Notes under the pieces: generated by a model
Database searches by the model: none
Told to the model about the DNA's origin: nothing
The model's input: the letters and a program-made list of their open reading frames with translations, nothing else
Part shown: positions 16,918 to 24,437 of the stretch, in pieces
Position numbering within the stretch: the stretch's first letter is position 1
Layout: every line of letters begins with the position of its first letter
Assembly: GCF_005116575.1 (NCBI RefSeq)
Contig: NZ_SWCN01000003.1
Location: 248,001 to 312,000, forward strand
From: Desulforhopalus sp. IMCC35007
GTDB taxonomy: Bacteria > Desulfobacterota > Desulfobulbia > Desulfobulbales > Desulfocapsaceae
DNA: 64,000 nt
Reading direction: 5' to 3'
Translations under genes and position numbers: made by a program

Positions 16918-17619
16918 TTATTGGACCATTACTTCTTTTATCCAGCTCTTATCTGATTTGTCCCACTTGAAGCCTGCTGATTTGAGCAAATCCCTTTTTT
17001 CATAGACTTTACCAACCGCAACGACGATGCCGTTTTTACGCTGATAATCAACTCCGGCAATTTTCGGAAGGTCGATACTGTCTGGTTGTTCTTGTTTGGT
17101 TTTACTGGTCTCGGATGGTTGCTTTTTTTCTGGTGGCTGAACAGGTGGTTTAACTGTTTGTTGCTTTTTGCTTTCTGTAGGGCGAGTACCTGAATGGTAT
17201 ACGCTGCCGAGCAATCCTTTATAGGAATCGCTGCCGATCGAGAGCAGGGAGAAGCATTTTTGCAGAGCATCGGTAATTGCGCCTTTGTAAGCATCGCCAA
17301 CATTCTTCTTAATGATCTGCATTTGTCCTGTCTGCGATCCCTTGCAAAGCCAGTCGTCGTTTATACGAATAAACAGTTTTACTTCGATCACCGCCTGGGT
17401 ATCAAAAATTTCCTTGCTCACCACTTCATACCGCCAGTTCTCCGGCAGCAGCACATTATTGACAGTGTCAAAAACGTACTGGGGTTTATACCCATACCGA
17501 ACCTGGCCAATTACCTCCCCGTCTTTCATCATCTTGATTTCCTGCACGGCCTCGCGACCAAAAGCTCGAAGCTGTCCATTAATCTCGGTTACTTTTTGAA
17601 ATAAATTTTCATTTGCCAT
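16918..17619 (-). CDS. Rad52/Rad22-like single-strand annealing protein
   Basis: The N-terminal about 140 residues include GQVRYGYKPQYVFDTVN and the Rad52-family stretch GDAYKGAITDALQKCFSLLSIG. A low-complexity Pro/Lys/Gln linker follows, then a C-terminal module (VYEKRDLLKSAGFKWD.SDKSWIK) resembling a DUF5710-type domain. Rad52-like recombinases anneal complementary strands without ATP and usually pair with an exonuclease and SSB, here the next two genes downstream. AGGAGGAAACAGCA lies upstream of the ATG. Confidence 0.75.
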   Translation of the reverse strand: MANENLFQKVTEINGQLRAFGREAVQEIKMMKDGEVIGQVRYGYKPQYVFDTVNNVLLPENWRYEVVSKEIFDTQAVIEVKLFIRINDDWLCKGSQTGQMQIIKKNVGDAYKGAITDALQKCFSLLSIGSDSYKGLLGSVYHSGTRPTESKKQQTVKPPVQPPEKKQPSETSKTKQEQPDSIDLPKIAGVDYQRKNGIVVAVGKVYEKRDLLKSAGFKWDKSDKSWIKEVMVQ

Positions 17620-17640
17620 TGCTGTTTCCTCCTTGTTTGC

Positions 17641-17687
17641 GGAAATGAAACAACAATTTCCCTATCGAGAGTATGTGTTTCACTCCC
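17641..17687 (-). ncRNA. radC-motif-like structured leader of annealing gene
   Basis: GGGAGTGAAACA pairs with TGTTTCATTTCC over 12 positions, including two G-T wobbles, around a small TCTC-GATA-GGGA hairpin. It ends 21 nt before the start codon. Confidence 0.65.
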
Positions 17688-18298
17688 TTTTTATGGGGTT
17701 TGGTGGAGATGATTGAGAAATGATATGGAAAACGTAGAATAAACCTGGAAGGTCTCAAAGATAGAGCAAACTTCGGTTTATCAACGATAAAGTGTGAAGT
17801 TGATATGTTGGAAGAGCCACTCAGTATAAAAGGCAAAGAAGTCCGCCATTGCGATTAAACGTTGCCTGAGAAAAGTGGCTGATGTACCTGGAATTCAAGA
17901 ACACGTGAAACGTATTCAGCTAAGCCCGGTGAAGGGGTATCTCATTGAATATGAGCTGGAATGATGCAGGTATTTTATGGCTGACACCAAAAAATGCAAG
18001 GGGAAAATAAATTTCCAGATGCTTTTTTGCGATGGCGTTTCAGAGCTGCTGTATCACCTGCATTGGTACGAACAACCGCATCGGATTATCTAAAAAGGCA
18101 TGAAATACTTCGAAATGATATTATAAATTCAGGCCATTTTCGTTCGGGATAGCAAATTACAAAAGGCCATCACCTAATTTTGTCCCCAGTTCCTCTCTTT
18201 TGATATTTTCACGAAACCGTCACCCCTCCTGAAAAAAGAATATAGAACAGCCAAGGATGAGTTGTCATTTACACAAGCACAACGCGGTGAAAAAAATC
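17688..18298. other. Spacer between divergent modules with a coding remnant
   Basis: Divergent promoters for the minus-strand recombination module and plus-strand transfer operon must lie here, but no clear -35/-10 pair stands out. On the plus strand 17830-17964 encodes a credible C-terminal peptide (SAIAIKRCLRKVAD ... GYLIEYELE) without a start codon, probably a gene remnant. Nothing else is recognisable. Confidence 0.4.
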
Positions 18299-19036
18299 AT
18301 GCAGAACATCATAGCTACATTTGCCGAGCAATATGGACTTACCAGAAACGAGGTCATGGCAGATATCGAAAACGTGTTCTCTTCTGTCCTTTCCCGGTGG
18401 TATCGCCTTGAGGTGATGGTTTTTTTCCGAAATGATCTGCAGTTGGAGGCCGTGGCGTACAATAAAATCAATGGTGTTACCATGCAGCGCTTGGTCGATC
18501 TTACGGCAATCCGGGGGCCAAATACCCTTAAGAAACATTTGGAGAAAAGTCTCACCAGGTCAGCTGTACTGAAGCAAACCAGATACTACAAATCTTATGA
18601 GAAGGAATTGTGCTGGGGAGACATTATAGCCCACGATTCCGAGCAGAACATCTTCGTCGAGACGGAAATTATACCAGGCCAAATCGTGACCGCAGTTTGC
18701 CCGCTAAATCGTATCGGCCTGCATGAGCGAAATTCCGGAAACTTTTCTATTGGCATGCGCCGGGCTTTTCACGTGCGGCGAATTGATCCTGTTGTACTGG
18801 GTGATACCCCCAGGCTGAAAATTGTCGTCGATCGGGTGTCCAAAACTCTCGTTGAAACTTTACTTAAAAGCAACCTTGGCCCTGAGGCTGAGCGGATCAG
18901 TTTTCGCTGCGTCAAGCGCTATGTCGGCCATAAAAGTTTCGTGCTGACAACTAAACGACTGCCGAAGTCAGCCATCACGGCTGTATCCCAGGAGCTGAAA
19001 GAACGGGTACAGGTCAACTTTGTCAAAAAAATCTGA
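18299..19036 (+). CDS. Divergent NusA-like protein in transfer operon
   Basis: I infer a NusA-like layout from pattern, not a confident match. An N-terminal part (TFAEQYGLTRNEVMADIENV) resembles the NusA N-domain, a middle part (GQIVTAVC ... PRLKIVVDRVSKTLVETLL) resembles the S1-to-KH junction, and the end (RYVGHKSFVLTTKRLPKSAITAV) is KH-like. NusA binds RNA polymerase and modulates pausing and termination. The start at 18299 has GGTGA upstream; an ATG at 18257 would add 14 residues. It overlaps the coupling ATPase gene as TGATG, so it belongs to that operon. It could instead be an unrelated relaxosome protein. Confidence 0.5.
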   Translation: MQNIIATFAEQYGLTRNEVMADIENVFSSVLSRWYRLEVMVFFRNDLQLEAVAYNKINGVTMQRLVDLTAIRGPNTLKKHLEKSLTRSAVLKQTRYYKSYEKELCWGDIIAHDSEQNIFVETEIIPGQIVTAVCPLNRIGLHERNSGNFSIGMRRAFHVRRIDPVVLGDTPRLKIVVDRVSKTLVETLLKSNLGPEAERISFRCVKRYVGHKSFVLTTKRLPKSAITAVSQELKERVQVNFVKKI

Positions 19037-20400
19037 TGATTAAAAATAAAATAAAGAAAAAAACACTGTGGACACATATCGGCACCGGTATTCATCTTGA
19101 TCATCCGGAAGCAATTCTTGAGTTGGGTTTTCCCGACAGTTTCCGCAAAGGCCACTTCTGGTGTTTCGGTACTACCAGGGTTGGCAAAACCCGGATTATG
19201 GAACACATCATCGAGCAGGATATCCGCAAAGGGTATTCTGTTGTGGCTATTGATCCCAAGGGGGATATTGCTCTCTTTTCCAAGATTACTGAACTTGCCG
19301 ATAAGACCGGACGCCTGCAGGACCTGATGTTGATTACCCCGATTTTCCCGGAATACAGCGCCATTCTCGATCCCCTCTCCTCTTACTATATGCCCGAGGA
19401 ATTAGTGGCCCATATCACTGCCGGTGTAGCAGTGGGCCGGGAACCGTACTTTTTCGGGGTCGCCTATGAAGTGAGCCTGGTCGTGGTGCAAGCCCTGATC
19501 ATGCTGGCCGAAGTTGCCGGCACAACACCATCCTTTAATCTGAATGATATCAAAAACCATATCAGCCACCAGGACCTGGAGCGACTTAAAGAGAAGCTGG
19601 ATTATGTCAATACTCCGGATGCTGAACAGCTTTGTCTGGACATGCAGAAGATCCTTTCTACTCCGGCGGATTACTACTCCAAGGTGGCCAGCTCTCTTCG
19701 GGTGGCACTCACCGAGTTGACCTCCGGGAGTGTTGGTCAGATCATTGGTAAAGCCGACGAAAACCGTTTCATCAAACGTCTGGAACAGGGCAAAGGTATT
19801 ATCCTGGTAGTGCAGTTGGGCTCTCTTCTTACCAAACGCGCGGCCTACACAGCAGGCAAAGTGATTATTTCGATGATCCAGGCTTTTGTTGGCCGGGTCT
19901 ATTCCAGTGGTAAGAGTGTCACACCCTCGTTAGTGCTGCATATCGACGAGGCCCAGTCCGTTCTTTACCAAGGGATCGAAGACTTGTTTGCCAAAGCCGG
20001 TGGGGCTGAAGTCTTTATCCACGGCTACTGCCAGTCAATCAGTCAGTTGTATGCGGAAGTCGGAGAGGACCGGGCCAACACTATCCTGGATAACTGTAAC
20101 ACCAAGCTCTTTATGCGGGTACCGGATGCAAACACCGCAAGCTATGTGTCGAGGCATCTCGGCGAGGAACGGCGATTCTCGCCGATTATCTCGGTTGGCG
20201 GCGGTTTATCGATTCGGGAGACGGAAGAGATCAGGATCAAACATACTGAGATTCTTAATATGGCCCCTCGGGAGTTGTTCCTCAGCACCTATTCCGGCAC
20301 CTATAGGGGGAAAACCGCTACGGTCAGTGACGGAGAATTGAAGGTGCTATTCCCTGATCTGTCAGTGAAAACTCAAGTCAACCGGCCAAGGGGCAGCTGA
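19036..20400 (+). CDS. traD: Type IV coupling protein-like ATPase (TraD/VirD4)
   Basis: Walker A is GTTRVGKTR (about residues 45-53), followed by VVAIDPKGDIALF, and Walker B is LVLHIDEAQ. A C-terminal motif near FIHGYCQSISQLYAEVG fits TraG/VirD4 coupling ATPases, which dock the relaxosome to the type IV channel and pump DNA. At 454 aa it is short and lacks the N-terminal membrane anchor of typical TraD; the anchored protein encoded next may supply it. It overlaps its upstream neighbour by one base. Confidence 0.8.
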   Translation: MIKNKIKKKTLWTHIGTGIHLDHPEAILELGFPDSFRKGHFWCFGTTRVGKTRIMEHIIEQDIRKGYSVVAIDPKGDIALFSKITELADKTGRLQDLMLITPIFPEYSAILDPLSSYYMPEELVAHITAGVAVGREPYFFGVAYEVSLVVVQALIMLAEVAGTTPSFNLNDIKNHISHQDLERLKEKLDYVNTPDAEQLCLDMQKILSTPADYYSKVASSLRVALTELTSGSVGQIIGKADENRFIKRLEQGKGIILVVQLGSLLTKRAAYTAGKVIISMIQAFVGRVYSSGKSVTPSLVLHIDEAQSVLYQGIEDLFAKAGGAEVFIHGYCQSISQLYAEVGEDRANTILDNCNTKLFMRVPDANTASYVSRHLGEERRFSPIISVGGGLSIRETEEIRIKHTEILNMAPRELFLSTYSGTYRGKTATVSDGELKVLFPDLSVKTQVNRPRGS

Positions 20401-20406
20401 GAGTTG

Positions 20407-21831
20407 ATGCTTGCCCTTGGCAACTGGGTCAGGAGGGTTGATTGGAACCACTGCATGTTGTGGCTGGCTTTGGGGCTGGCTGCGATCGTTATTTTAATCC
20501 TGCTTTTTAGCAGGGAAAAGGTAGTAGAAGAAATACATCTGCATGAGCTGGCCAAGATCTGGATTAAGGAGGGTTCTAAAACAATCCATATCTCGGAGCT
20601 CTCCCCTCTTTGGCGAGACCAGGAGCGTGTCCTGGCAGAAAATGAATTTCTTGAACTTCACAATCTTAGAGCCATGGCATTTATGGAAAATCCCCTGCAA
20701 AGACCCTGGTTTGACAAATTTCCCCAGCAGAAAGCAGTGTGCGGACAGATTTTGAAGCTTCTGGACCGGGAGGGGCAATGCCCGTCAGTGGTCAATATCC
20801 ATGGCGATGTGGAAGGCAACTGGGATGAAAACACCTATCGGTTACTTGCCCAAACAACCTTGCTTGACCATTCACTCAACGTGGCTGAGCAGGTGGTGCA
20901 GATCCTCTCCGACAATAAGGCCTGGCACGTCATCCCGGATACTATGGTTGCTGCATTAGGTCACGATTTAGGCAAGTTACAATCAATACGGGGATATCTC
21001 TATTCTCTGGGAGAGCATCCCCTGGCTGCAGGACGACCTCTGGCAGCAATTGCCGGCTTTAACGAACTGCCTAAAAAAGATGATATCTTACGGGCGGTCA
21101 GGCTGCACCACAAAATGGCCCAGGGACTACTCGGCAAGACCTTGAAAAAAGCCGATCAGCTGGCCAGGCAGAAAGAACTGGAAGAAACAGTTCTCCAAAA
21201 AGAACCCAAAGCGGTGGTAAATGAAAATATCTCGGCGGATATTCCACAGCGAGAGACAAAAAGTATACCGGCAGCAGCTCGCCAGGCACAGGCGGATATT
21301 TACAACGACAACAACGAATCCAACGAGGAAAAACCAACATTCGTCGCACCGAAACTAAGAGATATCTCCGGCTGGTTCGATGCTTCTCGGTTTCTGGCAG
21401 AATTGAAACCGTATATCAACAAGATGTTTGGTCGTCGCTTCCTGGCGTTCTCCATGCCGGACGGCCATGTCTACTTTCAAGTCAAGGTGCTGGAAGAAGT
21501 GGCGCGGAACCAGGCACAGAAGGCCGGCTGCATGGAAATCGCTGCTATGGCCCAAAGGGATGAAACAATGCGGCAGGTCTTGTTCACGATTGTCCACCAA
21601 CTGCGGACAGAAGATGAAATTGTCGACCGGGGGCTGATCAAAGATTCCTTTTTCGGTGGATATTTCATGGTAACCCGAAAGATCGGCAAAGCCATCAGAG
21701 GGTACTATACGCCGTTTCATGCTGCACCCTTCGGATCGATCGCCGAGATGGAACAAAGCAAACCCGAGATGCTGCGCGATATCGTAAAGGTCAGTCCCTA
21801 TCTCGACAACAATGATTTACAGGACGGATAA
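20407..21831 (+). CDS. Membrane-anchored HD-domain conjugation protein (TraI_2-like)
   Basis: One membrane helix lies near residues 17-37. An HD metal-dependent phosphohydrolase domain follows (LLDHSLNVA, ALGHDLGK, GEHPLAAG, RLHH). After a charged linker comes a C-terminal domain (ISGWFDASRFLAELKPYIN to FFGGYFMVTRK). HD plus this tail recalls the TraI_2 proteins linked to MOBH relaxases of integrative conjugative elements. The assignment is tentative because I cannot see the relaxase His motif clearly apart from HD. The ATG at 20407 follows a weak site. Its stop overlaps the next start as TAATG. Confidence 0.6.
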   Translation: MLALGNWVRRVDWNHCMLWLALGLAAIVILILLFSREKVVEEIHLHELAKIWIKEGSKTIHISELSPLWRDQERVLAENEFLELHNLRAMAFMENPLQRPWFDKFPQQKAVCGQILKLLDREGQCPSVVNIHGDVEGNWDENTYRLLAQTTLLDHSLNVAEQVVQILSDNKAWHVIPDTMVAALGHDLGKLQSIRGYLYSLGEHPLAAGRPLAAIAGFNELPKKDDILRAVRLHHKMAQGLLGKTLKKADQLARQKELEETVLQKEPKAVVNENISADIPQRETKSIPAAARQAQADIYNDNNESNEEKPTFVAPKLRDISGWFDASRFLAELKPYINKMFGRRFLAFSMPDGHVYFQVKVLEEVARNQAQKAGCMEIAAMAQRDETMRQVLFTIVHQLRTEDEIVDRGLIKDSFFGGYFMVTRKIGKAIRGYYTPFHAAPFGSIAEMEQSKPEMLRDIVKVSPYLDNNDLQDG

Positions 21832-22547
21832 TGGGCAAAGACTGGGAAAATAAAGGGCAAAGCGACACCAACGCCCAGATAATCACCACCGATAACGGCA
21901 GGATTTACAAGCCCAGCAATCTGCTGAACGCCATCTCCGAGATCCAGCAATTTTACGTTATCGAGAGCAAGGGCCAGAATATCCCGGCGGAATTCCTTAC
22001 CCTGGATCGAACGCTGGACTTTTTCAAGATTGGTATAAAAAGCGGTTTTCATGAAGGCTTTGCCCTGATACTGCTTTTCCCGGTCTTCCATTTCTATCTC
22101 TTTCCCTTCGTCTTTCATAAACTCGACACTTTCAGCCATTTAATGTTCGGCTCTATCCCCTATCTCGTCCTGCTCATTAATACCGCGATGTGTACCTATA
22201 TCAGTCGCTACTATGTCGGCAACATCACCAGAAAGGCGATCAACTCACTGCTTCTGGGCCGGGCCATGTCCCTGCTGCTCAAGGCCTTCCTCCTTTATGT
22301 CATTTATCTGATACTCTATCGGCTCAGCACACCTGAAAACATCTGGAAACTGGTCATCCATTTTGGGTCCATGGCTGAGAAAATATATTACGGGTTCTTT
22401 GAGATAAAACCGCACCTGATGCCGGTGGCCGTCAAAAGCTCCATCCTGATGGTCATAGCGGCCATCTGCCCATATGGTTCAGTGTATCTTCTGGACCTCT
22501 GGCATCGGTATCGAATCAAAAGGAACGCAAAAATAATTTCTGCATAA
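21831..22547 (+). CDS. Inner-membrane protein of transfer operon
   Basis: The 238-aa protein has a soluble N-terminal about 70 residues, then about five hydrophobic segments (for example FALILLFPVFHFYLFPFVF, SIPYLVLLINTAMCTYI, LLKAFLLYVIYLILY, SILMVIAAICPYGSVYLL). It is translationally coupled to the HD protein. I do not recognise the family. Its position suggests a channel accessory or anchor for the coupling ATPase. Confidence 0.65.
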   Translation: MGKDWENKGQSDTNAQIITTDNGRIYKPSNLLNAISEIQQFYVIESKGQNIPAEFLTLDRTLDFFKIGIKSGFHEGFALILLFPVFHFYLFPFVFHKLDTFSHLMFGSIPYLVLLINTAMCTYISRYYVGNITRKAINSLLLGRAMSLLLKAFLLYVIYLILYRLSTPENIWKLVIHFGSMAEKIYYGFFEIKPHLMPVAVKSSILMVIAAICPYGSVYLLDLWHRYRIKRNAKIISA

Positions 22548-22563
22548 CAAAAGGTGAGAAAAA

Positions 22564-22917
22564 ATGGCTGAGAATAAAGAAACGAAATTATCCTGGCAGG
22601 AGATTCAGGAAAAAAAGATCAGTATGGTCAAGGAACGGGGATCACGGGTCCTAAAAATAAACTCACCGCTCAGCTCGACCATGTTTAACATCCTGAGGCA
22701 ATTCGACATGGCGTATATCAATTTCAAGGCCAGACTCGGCGAGTTGGATGGAATCTCGCACAAGGAAGGAGAACAGTTGATGGAAGAAGGTCGCGAAATT
22801 GTAATGGCTTTTTCCGACTATACCGACAGACTGAGCAAGAGAATACGATTCCGATATTACACGCCGCGGGAAATCAGTGAATTTATGAAAAATGACCAGG
22901 ACATGGGATCGAAATAA
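22564..22917 (+). CDS. Small hypothetical protein of transfer operon
   Basis: The 117-aa protein is hydrophilic and mostly helical, begins MAENKETKLSWQEIQ, and has no signal, membrane helix or metal motif. GGTGAG precedes the ATG 16 bp past the membrane-protein gene, so it is probably the last gene of the operon. Function is unknown. Confidence 0.6.
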   Translation: MAENKETKLSWQEIQEKKISMVKERGSRVLKINSPLSSTMFNILRQFDMAYINFKARLGELDGISHKEGEQLMEEGREIVMAFSDYTDRLSKRIRFRYYTPREISEFMKNDQDMGSK

Positions 22918-23004
22918 CCTTGCAAAACGGCAGGAAACCTACTATTTGAGCAATAATGAGCTGTCCCAACCTATTGAACTCCCAAAAATTAACAAGGAAA
23001 GATT

Positions 23005-23277
23005 ATGAACAAAGGCGATCTAATAGAAAAAGTGGCAAACGAATGTGGCTTGAGCAAGACTGCAAGCGATCAGGTGTTGACCAGCATCCTTAATGCAATC
23101 ACGGGAGCAGTTTCAGCGGGCGACAAGGTCACCCTGATCGGTTTTGGTACATTTTCGGTGAGCGCACGGCCAGCTCGCGAAGGCCGTAATCCCCAGACGG
23201 GAGAGACCATCCAGATTCCAGCCAAAAAGATTGTTAAATTCAAAGCCGGCAGTAAGCTGAGTGATGCTGTGAAATAA
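23005..23277 (+). CDS. HU-family nucleoid DNA-binding protein
   Basis: The 90-aa protein has the full HU layout: MNKGDLIEKVANE, then DKVTLIGFGTFSV, then RPAREGRNPQTGETIQIPA (DNA-clasping arm with Pro at the tip) and KIVKFKAGSKL. HU dimers bend DNA and aid recombination and replication. AAGGAAAG precedes the ATG. It has its own terminator. It could be the element's own copy or a host gene. Confidence 0.95.
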   Translation: MNKGDLIEKVANECGLSKTASDQVLTSILNAITGAVSAGDKVTLIGFGTFSVSARPAREGRNPQTGETIQIPAKKIVKFKAGSKLSDAVK

Positions 23278-23282
23278 ATTGT

Positions 23283-23331
23283 GAAAACCTGGATCCAAAT
23301 CTGACAGGTCCTGGTTCCAGGTTTTTTGATT
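23283..23331 (+). terminator. Terminator after HU gene
   Basis: AAAACCTGGA and TCCAGGTTTT form the stem, and TTTTTTG follows. It starts 6 bp after the HU stop. Confidence 0.8.
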
Positions 23332-23360
23332 CAAGTTATTTTCCCTGCTCATTCTCACCA

Positions 23361-23801
23361 CTATTCCAAGTCGCCAAGTTTGTAGCGTATACGAAGAACT
23401 CTGTCGTTAAAGTCGTGGGAGATCATCCGGAACTCGCCTATTTCAGTAGTATTGTCAACATGTTCTCCGACACAGGGGCAGAAATCGTAATCGCCGATTC
23501 GTACAATACGGACGGTCTCGACTCCTTCAGGGAGACGGGTTAGGTTGAAGTTCCGAGCGGCTTTTTCAAGAGAAACTATTTCATCGGTTACGTCCAGGTT
23601 CGCGGAAATCACCTGGTTGACCTCTGCTTCTACTTCCTTGGCTTCATTATCAGTCAGTGCTCTGTCGAAATGGTAGTCACACTTGGACTTCTTCTTGTTC
23701 ACGTGAGCGCTGAAGCAACGCCCACAGTCGAATTTCCTGACCATTGCCTGATTGAGTATGTGTTCCGCCGAATGCATTCGCGGAGCGTATGATTTTGTCA
23801 T
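23361..23801 (-). CDS. AlaX-like tRNA-editing domain protein
   Basis: The two halves of the AlaRS editing metal site are visible: HSAEH (residues 11-15) and CVGEH near residue 112. Freestanding AlaX proteins deacylate misacylated Ser- or Gly-tRNA(Ala) in the cytoplasm. The 146-aa length is at the short end, suggesting an AlaX-S type. It converges on the HU terminator. It is unrelated to its neighbours. Confidence 0.8.
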   Translation of the reverse strand: MTKSYAPRMHSAEHILNQAMVRKFDCGRCFSAHVNKKKSKCDYHFDRALTDNEAKEVEAEVNQVISANLDVTDEIVSLEKAARNFNLTRLPEGVETVRIVRIGDYDFCPCVGEHVDNTTEIGEFRMISHDFNDRVLRIRYKLGDLE

Positions 23802-24437
23802 GTCGATCTGTTGGTGATTTTTGACAGTGAAAAAACAAACTGCAGCTCATGCCAGCATGAATCACGATCCTATTGATTCCATAATTTAATTGTATTGTCA
23901 AAAATCTGTTCAGGCAACCTGTAGTGTTGTGGTATCGACCAAACATATATAACGTGGAAGAAAGTACTATCAGCGTCGACGATGGTCAGAAATGGAGCAA
24001 TTTTCACGATTGATTCTCTGATCGTATACGTAACAAACCTATTTTATCTTTTTAAATTAATCAGATACTTGGCTATTCTTTTTATCATTGAATACCGATA
24101 AATTAAGTTTTACCACTGAAGGCAGCTCCGTCAAGGACCGGTTTTGAGAATGGGCCCTTCAAAAACGCTCGTCGGAGCATCTGGGTCCTGGCGGGGCGGA
24201 TTTGCAGCTCATTGTTTTGCGTATTCACCTCGTATTACCCTCACCATCGCCTTGTGCTAATCGCTCTGAGCACTCATGTAGAAACTTTCATCTGGATAAC
24301 ATTCTGCGCAATTTATCGTTGTTGTTTATTATTCTATTACTTGCGCTTTCACTAATCTCATTCTCTTCCGCAGACAGTCTTACGGGAATGGTGGTTGAGA
24401 TGTTACGCGTCATACGAAACTCCTGTTATTGGATGGT
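23802..24437. other. Gene-free junction between transfer and copper regions
   Basis: No credible gene is seen. Short frames lack ribosome sites. GGACC ... GGGTCC near 24135-24192 could pair over about 50 nt. This is a probable boundary of inserted cargo; no insertion-sequence ends were recognised. Confidence 0.35.

Noticed and set aside
17609-17836. 75-codon minus-strand frame over the annealing gene's leader
   Set aside because: It overlaps the structured leader and start region, and has no ribosome site.
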